From the NCBI RefSeq assembly GCF_963678635.1, contig NC_087062.1:20201789-20265788 (forward strand): a DNA stretch of 64,000 nucleotides. The letters run 5' to 3'. The first letter of the stretch is position 1. Every line of letters begins with the position of its first letter. Made by a program: the position numbers and the translations under genes. This document shows positions 1 through 8,967 of this stretch, piece by piece. This DNA comes from Symsagittifera roscoffensis (Eukaryota > Xenacoelomorpha > Acoela > Convolutidae). Under the pieces are notes generated by a model that saw only the letters and a list, made by a program, of their open reading frames with translations, ran no database searches and was not told where the DNA came from.

Positions 1-16
1 TTCGACATTTTAGCGC

Positions 17-163
17 GCGATTGCAACATTTGAGGATAGTTCTATTTAAATTCTATCGGTTGGGACGGTTGGGAAGTCTAGGGACGGTTGAAGTAAATTC
101 TTTTAATGTCACAGCATTAAATGCTGGTAGATTTAATTACTGCAAGATTCTTTATTGATGTAT
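17..163 (+). repeat. Direct repeat, left copy, flanking the non-LTR element
   Basis: About 147 bp that recurs with few changes at 2975-3122. Both copies run from GCGATTGCAACATTTGAGG to TTATTGATGTATTT. The two copies bracket the non-LTR retrotransposon, so the element either inserted between tandem monomers or was flanked by a long duplication. The window starts only 16 bases upstream, so further monomers to the left cannot be seen. Confidence 0.8.
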
Positions 164-249
164 TTCTGCCAATACATTCTAATTCTGCCAAAATCTGCAA
201 GATTTTTATTGATGTATTTCTGCCAATACATTCTAATTCTGCCAAAATC
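141..249 (+). repeat. Tandem duplication of a ~55-bp unit
   Basis: Two adjacent units (141-195 and 196-249) both run from TGCAAGATT through CTGCCAATACATTCTAATTC to AAAATC and differ by about two positions. The second unit abuts the first retrotransposon codons, so it marks the probable 5' junction of the truncated element. Confidence 0.75.
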
Positions 250-299
250 TGAATGGCAGAGACAGTAAATACCAATGGAAACAACAAAACTTCATCAGT

Positions 300-2804
300 T
301 TGTTCGAAAACCTAACAAAATTACAAATACAACACAACTGTAACTCAGTGTCGATTACGGGAGATATAAATTTTGAATACACTCATTGGAAAATGATGCA
401 CTCAAAGGACAAATATGAAAATGCAGTGTTAAAAAAGCTCATTAAACTTGACTATGAACAATTATTCGACTCCAAAAACAAGCAGCTTGATGTTTTATTA
501 ACAAACAACCCTGGAGTAATACTCAACTGGCACACGGACCATTCAGCAACAAACGCATACAGCATCGACAAAGTTTCTTGCTCAGATCATTATGCTTACT
601 CTGCAACAATTAACATGGAAGCCAGTATCAAAGAAATAAACAAAGATGAAAGTCTGGCGTTTAACAGAGCCGATTGGAAGATAATAAATCAAGAAATAAA
701 AGACAAACCTTTCATACCGTATTGTTACAGTAATGTAAATGAGCTCCTTCGTCAGAGGTATGCATGGTTATGGGACAAAATAAAGAACAATGTACCCAAG
801 GTTACATCACACAGATCAACTCTCCCCCCATGGGTGAAGCCAAGTACGTCTCACATGCTAAAAAGAGTACAAACCTTAAAACGGCGTATCGATCGGCAAA
901 ACAAACCTAATTTAAGCATTATCCTAAAACACAAAAAACTGGAAAAAAATCTTCAAATAGCATTGACTGAAGATCAAGCAATTTACGAAGAAACAGTAAC
1001 AAGCAGTAGACGATTCAGTGACCTGCAAAAATACTTGAACAAAATAAGTAGTTCCAGGAAATATCCCCAAAAAATGTTCTACAAGGAAAAATCCACAAGA
1101 GATGACACCCAAAAAGCTACATTTTTTAACGAATTTTTCATCAGTGTATATCAAAAGGAATCAATTCCTAACCCTCTCGCACGAAATACAAACTGTTCTC
1201 CTACAGAAGAAATCTGTACACAAATACACATTGAAGAAACCAAAATCCAATACATTCTCAAAAATCTTTTAACAAATAAAGCGTCAGGTTTTGATGGTAT
1301 AGGTAATATAATCCTAAAAAATTTTTCTGAAACTCTGTCAAAATCGCTCTATCTTCTCTTCCGCCTATTCATTAACCAGCGGCTCTTCCCGACCTACTGG
1401 AAAACAAGTCAAGTGGCCCCAATTTTTAAAGAAAAGAACAAGGCGTCAGTCGAGTGCTACCGCCCAATTAGCCTCTTATGCTCCGCCTCGAAGGTCTTCG
1501 AAAAAATTATCTTTGATAATATATACCCCAAAGTTCAACCTTTCCTGGAAAACGCACAATACGGCTTCCGGCAAAAAAGGTCAGCAGTACTACAAATGGT
1601 ACAATTTTTGAGCAAAGTATATGAACTCTACGAAGACAAAAATGTTCAAACACTATCAGTCCTTTATCTAGATTTTTCTAAAGCCTTTGATAAAGTTCCT
1701 CATAGTATCCTAGTCGCCAAACTACGGAACATAGGTCTAAGCATTCAAATACAAGACATAATACAAGACTATCTAACAGATAGAATGCAGTTTGTGAAAA
1801 TCAATAAAAGTTCATCAACTCTGAAAGAAGTAACTAGCGGTGTACCACAGGGCTCAATTATTGGCCCTCTACTTTTTATCATATTCATTAACGACTTTCC
1901 CAAATGCATTGAGAATTCAGATTGTTTTGGCTATTGTGACGATATGAAGATCTTGTCTACTGAAGAAATTTATCTGCAAAAAGACACGGCAAATGTTGAA
2001 AAATGGTGCAAAGAAAATAAAATGCCGCTGAATGAAGATAAATGTAATTTGTTAAACCTCAAAGGGAAAATGGAAGTTACACTATTTAATACAAATGTTG
2101 ATACCGCAAAGACCCAAAAAGACTTAGGTATTTTAATGTGTGACAACCTTTCGTGGTCAGTAAATGCTGAAAATCGCATATCAAAAGCAATGGGAGCTTT
2201 TTACAAAATCAAACGAAATATCTCGAAAAAAACATCATTAAAGTCAAAATTAAACTTATACTGCGGATACATCGTACCAATCATAAGCTATGCATCGCAA
2301 ACATGGTATCCGAACAAAGCAGAATTAAGACAACTAGAAAGAGTACAAAAACGAGCGACATCTTGGATTACAAATAACTTCAAAATGAGTTATACTGAAA
2401 GACTGAAATTTTTAAAGCTCCTTCCACTCTCAATGTACTTTGAATTACACGACATATTGTACTTAGTTTCACTACTAAAAAATAAACATGACATTGATTT
2501 GAATACAATTATTCATAAAAACGAATCACGAACGAGACAAGCAACACGTGGTGAGATTGCTGTTCATGCAACAAGACTGAAAAAGTCAAATGAAAATTAT
2601 TATATACGTTCTAATACGCTATACAACTACTTTAGCCAAATTGTGGACTTCGAAAATCAAGATTATGACAGCCTGAAAATATCTATAACAAACACGTTTT
2701 GGAAATTCTTCAACAGAAATTTTGCAGAAAACAACTTGTGTATGTGGAGAATTCTTTGCTGGTGTGGAAACTGCAACCCACCGGGAAAAATTATGAACTT
2801 ATAA
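300..2804 (+). CDS. Non-LTR retrotransposon ORF2 (endonuclease fragment + reverse transcriptase)
   Basis: The open frame has 834 codons without a stop and stays open upstream to about 250, so the first codon is arbitrary. The N-terminal ~110 residues keep the end of an apurinic-type endonuclease, with GDINFEY and SDHYAYS corresponding to the GDxN and SDH motifs. The reverse transcriptase covers roughly residues 330-620. Visible blocks are YRPISLLCSASKVFEKII, YGFRQKRSA, LYLDFSKAFDKVPH, GVPQGSIIGPLLF and the catalytic YCDD (1932-1943). The C-terminus has a CWCGNC cluster. The polymerase part is intact, but without a full endonuclease or 5' UTR this copy is probably immobile. Family membership is firm; activity is not claimed. 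Confidence 0.9.
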   Translation: MFENLTKLQIQHNCNSVSITGDINFEYTHWKMMHSKDKYENAVLKKLIKLDYEQLFDSKNKQLDVLLTNNPGVILNWHTDHSATNAYSIDKVSCSDHYAYSATINMEASIKEINKDESLAFNRADWKIINQEIKDKPFIPYCYSNVNELLRQRYAWLWDKIKNNVPKVTSHRSTLPPWVKPSTSHMLKRVQTLKRRIDRQNKPNLSIILKHKKLEKNLQIALTEDQAIYEETVTSSRRFSDLQKYLNKISSSRKYPQKMFYKEKSTRDDTQKATFFNEFFISVYQKESIPNPLARNTNCSPTEEICTQIHIEETKIQYILKNLLTNKASGFDGIGNIILKNFSETLSKSLYLLFRLFINQRLFPTYWKTSQVAPIFKEKNKASVECYRPISLLCSASKVFEKIIFDNIYPKVQPFLENAQYGFRQKRSAVLQMVQFLSKVYELYEDKNVQTLSVLYLDFSKAFDKVPHSILVAKLRNIGLSIQIQDIIQDYLTDRMQFVKINKSSSTLKEVTSGVPQGSIIGPLLFIIFINDFPKCIENSDCFGYCDDMKILSTEEIYLQKDTANVEKWCKENKMPLNEDKCNLLNLKGKMEVTLFNTNVDTAKTQKDLGILMCDNLSWSVNAENRISKAMGAFYKIKRNISKKTSLKSKLNLYCGYIVPIISYASQTWYPNKAELRQLERVQKRATSWITNNFKMSYTERLKFLKLLPLSMYFELHDILYLVSLLKNKHDIDLNTIIHKNESRTRQATRGEIAVHATRLKKSNENYYIRSNTLYNYFSQIVDFENQDYDSLKISITNTFWKFFNRNFAENNLCMWRILCWCGNCNPPGKIMNL

Positions 2805-2844
2805 ACGAGGGTTCAAAACCCATGGAGAAATCCTAAAGCCTACA

Positions 2845-2872
2845 CTACTACTACTACTACTACTACTACTAC
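2845..2872 (+). repeat. (CTA)n microsatellite tail
   Basis: About nine CTA repeats lie 40 bases after the retrotransposon stop codon. A short tandem-repeat 3' tail instead of poly(A) is typical of several LINE clades, and I take it as the 3' end of the element. Confidence 0.8.
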
Positions 2873-3282
2873 AGGAACAAGTATAATTAGCGCGTAACAC
2901 TCAATTGATAAAAAAAGATAATTGATGCTAAGAAAAAAAGCAAAGATGCTCCTGAGTTCTTCTACATTTAAATTGCGATTGCAACATTTGAGGATAGTTC
3001 TAGTTAAATTCTATCGGTTTGGATGGTTGGGAAGTCTAGGGACGGTTGCAGTAAATTCTTTTAATGTCACAGCATTAAATGCTGGTAGAGTTAATTCCTG
3101 CAAGATTCTTTATTGATGTATTTATAAAATGCTCGTATTGGCCCTATCCAGCTTGTGCACGACCGTGCTTAAACGGCAGGGCCCCTTTTTATAATTTACC
3201 TTTTTTTAAAATTCTATCTACATAGGAACAATAAAAGCAAAAGTGTACTTCTCGGGTCAAAAATCCTAAACAAAAATCAAAG
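2873..3282. other. Spacer between the two retroelements; right copy of the direct repeat
   Basis: No gene is seen. Positions 2975-3122 are the second copy of the ~147-bp repeat found at 17-163. After it comes ~160 bp of unrecognised sequence leading to the 5' LTR. Confidence 0.7.
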
Positions 3283-4201
3283 TGGGACATTCGACCAGAA
3301 TGTGAAAAATGCAATCTCTGCAGAATTCGAATTTTTAGCAGCGAGCCTTCCGGATTGGGGATTATTAAGAACTAAGAACGTTATTGGAACGATTGGCCAG
3401 ACGGTGAAGGCTGGAATATTCTGGTATTTTAAAATTTCAAAAATTCGAATTATGACGTCATATTTCTGAGAAACGTCAGAAACGGCCATTTTGGCTAAAA
3501 CAAGAAAGAAAAACAGAACAACATTAGCTGCGCTAACAACAACTACGAAATCGAGATTGGAAAACGACAACGAGTTACAGAGTAACAGAGAACACTCCGA
3601 GTTGCAACTATTGTGCCGCTACAATAGTTGCAAGGCCGTTGCGAACAACGGTGAAGGGTGAAAGACGGCCTTCCGGATTAAGAAGAAATCAGGATTAACA
3701 AGCTTGATCCAGCAGATTTGTCAATCCGGAGGGGTAAAGGAACTGAAACTTTTATCTTGTTACATAAACTTTTAGCTTCCTGTCATGTCCTGACTTGAAT
3801 TTAATTAACATCTAGATTCATTTTAATAAGGATGAGAAGCTAGGAGTTGGGGGAAAGGGTTGATCCATCTTCGATGGAGATGATGATTTTTATCTACTGA
3901 ACAAAAACAATAGTAATATAATAAGTAGTAGCCCTGTTTTTAGGAGTGACCTCGTGGTCTGGGGATACTGAGACCCAGCCATGAGCTCACTGTTTCTGCA
4001 TGTAATCTAGTTAATTTGAGTGTTTTGACCGAAGCCGAAAGCAGTAACGTTTTTGTCGACCCGATGTTAGAAAGACCACCGAAAAGTACTGGCTTGGTAG
4101 AGACGGTGAAAAGCATGCAAAGCTCTGTTTAGACGTTAACCAGTCGTCTTAAGACTTAGTTTTGTCTTCCGTCGATATGTATCTTCCGGGCGAATGTTAC
4201 A
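3283..4201 (+). repeat. 5' long terminal repeat
   Basis: 919 bp beginning TGGGACATTCGACCAG and ending GCGAATGTTACA, matched along its whole length by 26570-27487. It has the usual TG...CA ends. Internally it contains an inverted TTGCAACTATTGTGCCGCTACAATAGTTGCAA stem (around 3602-3633), which is also in the 3' copy, and one copy of the TCCGGAGGGGT motif near 3725 that recurs in the leader. A - strand frame at 3277-3570 is an accident of repeat sequence. Confidence 0.93.
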
Positions 4202-4213
4202 TAGATGTTTTTA

Positions 4214-4228
4214 TGGCGCTCCTGGGTG
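4214..4228 (+). other. Candidate primer-binding site
   Basis: TGGCGCTCCTGGGTG begins 12 bases after the 5' LTR. It starts with TGG, as a site complementary to a tRNA 3' CCA end should. I cannot name the tRNA, and the 12-base gap is longer than usual, so this is only a candidate. Confidence 0.35.
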
Positions 4229-7128
4229 TTATTCTTTTTAACATCATGACCGGCAGAACCGTTAACGAGCACTCCGCGCCGAGCGGATGCTCACATTAAC
4301 GCCCTTATTAGGCCTAAACCGCCGGGGCGGAGGGGTGGTTCGGAGCGCGGAAGCCCTCCGGATTACCGTGAATAGCTTTTTAACTTAGTTAAGACCGAAA
4401 ATTCACGAACCAGGAAGGGTGGGGGATCGGCCATTCCCTCGTTCCCTGAGAGGTTCGTGACCAAAAACACTTAAAGATATATATAAAACCAAACAAAAAG
4501 TAATATAGTACCCAAGAAAAACAAAAAACATTAAAAAAAACCGAAAAAACCAAAAACAGAAAAAAAAGTAAAAAATCAGTAGAATTCATCACCCCAGACA
4601 AGATGTGATCCGACCCCCCCGTTTGTTGTTGATAGATATATTGTTGTTACAGGCATTTATATCAGTCAAGAGCGTTACGATCAGTTTTTTAGCCCGTTTG
4701 TGAGGCTTGTACTGTAGGGTTATTTGAGCATTTAAGCACGTTAATGATAAATTGCGCTCAATCCGGAAGGGTCAGCTGATTTGCGCTCAATTCGGAAGGG
4801 TCTTGGGAGAAGACTGATCCGGCAAGCAGTACAAGGAGCAACAAGAAGAGGCTCAACGACAACAACAATTGACTGTTGGGTATCGTTAACAAGTTTTGTA
4901 TCCCTTTTGGTACAAAAATTAAAATAGTAATCTGTGGGGGGCTCGACAGTGCTGCACCGAACTGTGACCCTTAATTCGGATATTAAACAAACCCGGAGGG
5001 GTATAGTATTACTATTATTATTACTTATTGAGCCTATATTAATAGTCTTATATCGTTTTTTAGTGAAAAACAACGAAAACAGAGCGGTTTTTAGGGTCAA
5101 AGTAGCGATATTTTGATCCCCCCACAAGTCGCGATTTTTGAGATATCGATAAGTTTTGAAACGGAAAAAAGCGCTAAAGTAGTGTGTTACATCGTAATTG
5201 CACTACCATAATAGATAGAACCGGTTAAGTTTAGTTCGAAAGTGGTTGGAACTATTTTGGAACCAAAAAACCGAATTTTCGTGATTTTTGAGAAACCGAA
5301 ACACTAAAAATTCAGAAAATTTTTTGAAATTTTTGAGTTAGAACAGTAAAAATAGTTGTTCGGACAACGTCCACTAGTGAAACTACAAGTTTTAAAACCC
5401 GCTACCCGAAAGCCTTCCCGGTTGCAGAGTAATCGAACTTAACGTGTTTGATTTGGTGGATTCATCAATCCGGAGGGGTACAGGTAGCATAGTTTTTTTG
5501 CAAATTTTTTCAACTAAAGCGTTTTAGATCGGGTCTTTTGCATTGAACTAGAAGAGTATAAGCCTTCTGAGCTCGGATCAACAATTTTTAGGTCGAAAGG
5601 ACCAGATTTGCGGAAAAAGTTAGGCGGAACCTATAAGAGAGAAATTTCTTGACTTTAGAAAAAAGACGTTTTGGTTAATAACTTTGGAACTATTGGGCAT
5701 ATCGAGTTGATCTTGGTACCAATAGATCAGAAATTAGCTGAGCTTACTGATAGGGACAAAAGTTTTTCGGAAAAATAAGCGTGAAAATTTTTTGAGATTG
5801 TTTTTAGCAAATTCCTCAATTTGGAAGGGTACACCCTTCACGTTTTACAAAAATTTTTTAGAAAAGCCCTTTTACCCCTAACAAAAGGTAATAGCGGTTG
5901 AATAAAGTAACTTTAGGCTGTTCTAGACGAAAAGGGAAGGCTAAAGGCACAGCAAAAGCTTAAGCGAGCCGAAGTTAGGCGAGCGATAAGACCCTTCACC
6001 GTTAGTGTGAATTGTCAAATAAGAGGCTTAACTTCAATCCGGAAGGGTCTAGGAAAGTAGTGCATACCCTTCCTAGTTAATTGAAAGAGCAAAATTGCAT
6101 CGGAGAACGTATCCGGAGGGGTATAGGTTGAAAGAAGGAAATCTCCGAAAAGCTACTTTTCCCAATCCGGAAGGGTCAAAATTTCTTTCAAGTTAGGAGG
6201 GTTCCGAATCCGGAGGGGTCTTATAGTTGCTAATTCGGAGGGGTCCAAATCCGGAGGGGTCTTATATTAACTAACTCAGAGGGGTCCCAATTCGGAGGGG
6301 TCTAGATTCTGCCAGTCCGGAAGGGTCCTATTTGTGCCAATCCGGAGGGGTATTATTTTATTAAAGGACTTAGGTAGACGAAAGAAAGACTAAAAAGTGA
6401 GAGGTATTAGGTTATTAGCACACAGGCTAGCTATCAGTGACTGCACTGGTAACTTGCCTTTCAATAAGAACCAGACCAAAACAAAACAGATCCGAACTCG
6501 GATATTCGCGACACTAAGTCTAAATTAAAAAGAGCGTGATTCATTGGTGTGGATTGTAACATAATACGTTTTTGGGAAAAGTGACTGCCCTGAGGATTTT
6601 AGTAGGTCTAGCTCGGGAAGTCCGAAGGCAGATAGGTAACACAGTACTCGGTGGGTGCAATAGCCGCCCACTTGAGAAAATTACTGCCTTCAAAATTTTG
6701 TCTGTTTGGTGCAACATCGAGCAGGGAAAGCTTTTTCTTTAAAAGACAAGTTCGACTATTGTACTGCGACCGACTAAGAGTACATTACACATACGTTTTT
6801 TTAGAAACATTCATATTCTGTCAATATATACATTTTTGTTTTTGATTTTAAGTCAACATAAACTGTGCTTGATTGGGTAGTGAGTACACTATCTTTTAAA
6901 TTGACTGATAACATCATATTGTGCTAGTTTTCAAATCTTACCACCGATAATCGGTTAGTGTGAATAAATTTTATACAAACTGTACTCTGATAACATACAG
7001 GGATTCGTGGTCACTATTTAATAGAATCTTGTGAAAATTATTGTGTTGTGTCATTATTATTGTTAATAAAACTATAAGGTATCTAGCAATCGGGTTAAGT
7101 ATAGGCATTAATCAGTGACAAATAGAGA
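4229..7128 (+). promoter_or_regulatory. Long untranslated leader of the giant LTR element
   Basis: About 2.9 kb between the 5' LTR and the gag start has no long + strand frame. It carries about 15 copies of a short motif, consensus AATCCGGARGGGTC, between 4760 and 6352. A leader of this size could hold packaging, translation or splicing signals. The short frames inside it (for example 4934-5116 and 6651-6845) show no recognisable protein. Confidence 0.7.
4760..6352 (+). repeat. Interspersed AATCCGGARGGGTC motif array in the leader
   Basis: Copies lie near 4760, 4789, 4986, 5468, 5818, 6033, 6110, 6164, 6207, 6232, 6247, 6273, 6290, 6314 and 6337. Seven are packed into 6206-6352. Spacing is irregular and the flanks differ, so this is a recurring short word and not a tandem satellite. 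The first two copies share a longer block, TTGCGCTCAATYCGGAAGGG. Related words, some inverted (CCTTCCGGATT), occur in both LTRs. Confidence 0.85.
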
Positions 7129-8967
7129 ATGAGTCTAGACAAGTCAAGGATACCAAAACGAGGTAATAGCTCTAGGAAATTCATACATGAAAAGCAAAGA
7201 AAAACGATGACCGATCCTTTTGTGGATTGGATCAAGCGATCCCGGTCCGATAAAGGGGAGACGGTTTCAGGCAGAATGGTTGAAACGAGAAGTCAGAAGA
7301 CCTCAGAAGAGCGAAAAGAACTGTTAGAAGTGGAGGTCAATACGGACCATACCATGAACGACAACCAGGAAGTAAATGGACTGGAAGGGAGAGGCAGAAG
7401 GCTGGCGAGTGAATCTACTCCGGTAGAACAAGGCCATGATTTTGCCACTTCCACCGGGACATTGGATCGAGAGGAGATGTTGGAACTGTCCGACATCTCA
7501 ACTGAAGTAACGGCAACTAGAAGATCTCCGACAGACAACACTATGATGGCAGGCGGAACTGGGAAACAAACAACGTCATCATCATTCTCAGAAAGAATGA
7601 AGAACACCTTCGGAAACATCTTTCCATTCAGCATGGGAGGAGGAGCAGGAAACGACGGTGAATCCCAGGAGGAAGAGGATGAAGAGGAGCAAGGGGACTT
7701 TGGATCTCAAGTCAGCCTCAATAGTTCGATCCAGGAGAACGAGGCATACGTCGGAAGAGAGACTGGAACCATGGACAAATTTGGTGTAGTGACAACGATA
7801 AGCAAAGAGGCAAACACACCGGGCCAGTCAAAAGACTTCGCGATTATGACAAGTTCAGAGCCACAGACTGGAGAGAGTAGAACCAGAGGGCTAGGCAACG
7901 CGTTAGCGGATCCTGAAATAGATAATGAGAAGACGTCGAGACAGAGAGTCAAGGCCCGGATCTCGACCAGCACGAAGCTACCTGGGACCGACAGGGTTAC
8001 ACCGCCACTAGTGACGCCACTCGTGGATAACGGGGCAGCACTAGAAGAAGCTTTAAACAACATAGTGGACAGTTTAGGAGAACAAAACGAGCAGATGTCA
8101 ATAAGGATGAGTGAACTAGAAAGAGCAGTTCACATTGAAAGAGAAAGTCTGCGGGAAGAAATAAACCGCAATAGACAGGAAGTTGGCAGGAGCGAAAAAC
8201 GCTTGAAAGAAAGAACGGACGAGCATATGGCGAAGAACTTGTCGCGAATGACCAGAGAGGCGGAACAGCGAGAGTTACGCTTAAGAGACGACATGGAGAG
8301 GTTAAGAATTCAGCAAGAGCAGTCTCTTGGGACTCTTGACACAAAGATAGACGCCATGATGGAGCGGCGAACTCAGGCTATCATGGATAGGTTGGACGGG
8401 CTACTAAGCAGTGGACCAAAAGAAGGAGAACCGAACTCGGGAGGTCCCAGCAGGGAACCGAGGGTGAACTTCAATGAACATCAAAAGAGGAAGACGTATG
8501 GATCCACTAGAGGCAGGGGCAGTTCATCAGGCTATGCCACAAGGGGTAATGGAGCATGGGGCCCGAACAGTAGAGCAAGTTCAACGGGGAACAGACAGAA
8601 CTCTAACGAACGACCAACGCAAGGCACACATGCGACTGGGAGAAGTAATTCCGGCAACAGGGGGCATGCAAGCCCGAGGAGGAGTCATATGGGCCAAGCG
8701 GGAAACACTCACGGTGATTCGGTTTGCAGGGATGCACCGCACACAGAGCCTTCGACGAGGTGTGAGGACACTCAAGCAGGACACTCAAGGGATGATACGG
8801 CAATGGCCACAGCATTTGAACCCCTAAACAGGTCTTTGGAGACATTCCTGACAAGGTTATCAAGAACCAATGAACACAGTGAGAAGTCCAGAAGAGTCTT
8901 TAAGAAACCAAGATGCTACAAAGACGAATCTGATGGCTGTATTGATACCTGGATAGAGGTAGGGTAG
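7129..8967 (+). CDS. gag: Gag N-terminal part (coiled coil, RG-rich region), ends at in-frame TAG
   Basis: The ORF starts at the first ATG after the leader and runs 612 codons. Residues 1-300 are low-complexity, Ser/Thr/Glu-rich, with a 'GDFGSQ' acidic patch. Residues ~315-430 are strongly heptad-like (QNEQMSIRMSELERAV... to MMERRTQAIMDRL), a predicted coiled coil for multimerisation. Residues ~445-520 are RG/SG-rich (TRGRGSSSGYATRGNG). The last residues, DGCIDTWIEV, look like the start of a Gypsy capsid domain. A TAG at 8965-8967 interrupts that domain, and the same frame continues to 10377. The stop is either decay or a readthrough site; the surrounding bases are GGG TAG CTG. Confidence 0.85.
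   Translation: MSLDKSRIPKRGNSSRKFIHEKQRKTMTDPFVDWIKRSRSDKGETVSGRMVETRSQKTSEERKELLEVEVNTDHTMNDNQEVNGLEGRGRRLASESTPVEQGHDFATSTGTLDREEMLELSDISTEVTATRRSPTDNTMMAGGTGKQTTSSSFSERMKNTFGNIFPFSMGGGAGNDGESQEEEDEEEQGDFGSQVSLNSSIQENEAYVGRETGTMDKFGVVTTISKEANTPGQSKDFAIMTSSEPQTGESRTRGLGNALADPEIDNEKTSRQRVKARISTSTKLPGTDRVTPPLVTPLVDNGAALEEALNNIVDSLGEQNEQMSIRMSELERAVHIERESLREEINRNRQEVGRSEKRLKERTDEHMAKNLSRMTREAEQRELRLRDDMERLRIQQEQSLGTLDTKIDAMMERRTQAIMDRLDGLLSSGPKEGEPNSGGPSREPRVNFNEHQKRKTYGSTRGRGSSSGYATRGNGAWGPNSRASSTGNRQNSNERPTQGTHATGRSNSGNRGHASPRRSHMGQAGNTHGDSVCRDAPHTEPSTRCEDTQAGHSRDDTAMATAFEPLNRSLETFLTRLSRTNEHSEKSRRVFKKPRCYKDESDGCIDTWIEVG

Larger units (their letters stand above)
250..2872 (+). mobile_element. 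5'-truncated non-LTR (LINE) retrotransposon
   Basis: This stretch holds the 3' portion of a non-LTR element: an open frame with the end of the endonuclease, a complete reverse transcriptase and a Cys-rich C-terminus, followed by a short 3' UTR and a (CTA)n tail. No LTRs flank it. The N-terminal half of the endonuclease and any ORF1 are missing, as expected after abortive target-primed reverse transcription. The clade (Jockey/CR1-like) is a guess from domain order and sequence style. Confidence 0.8.

Noticed and set aside
3277-3570. - strand ORF also present at 26430-26855 with nearly the same protein
   Set aside because: Both lie inside the LTRs; the conservation is that of the repeat. The second frame continues into non-LTR sequence and has no recognisable domain.
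4741-5127. - strand 128-codon ORF in the leader of the LTR element
   Set aside because: Low-complexity translation, opposite to the element's transcription, and crossing the repeated leader motifs.
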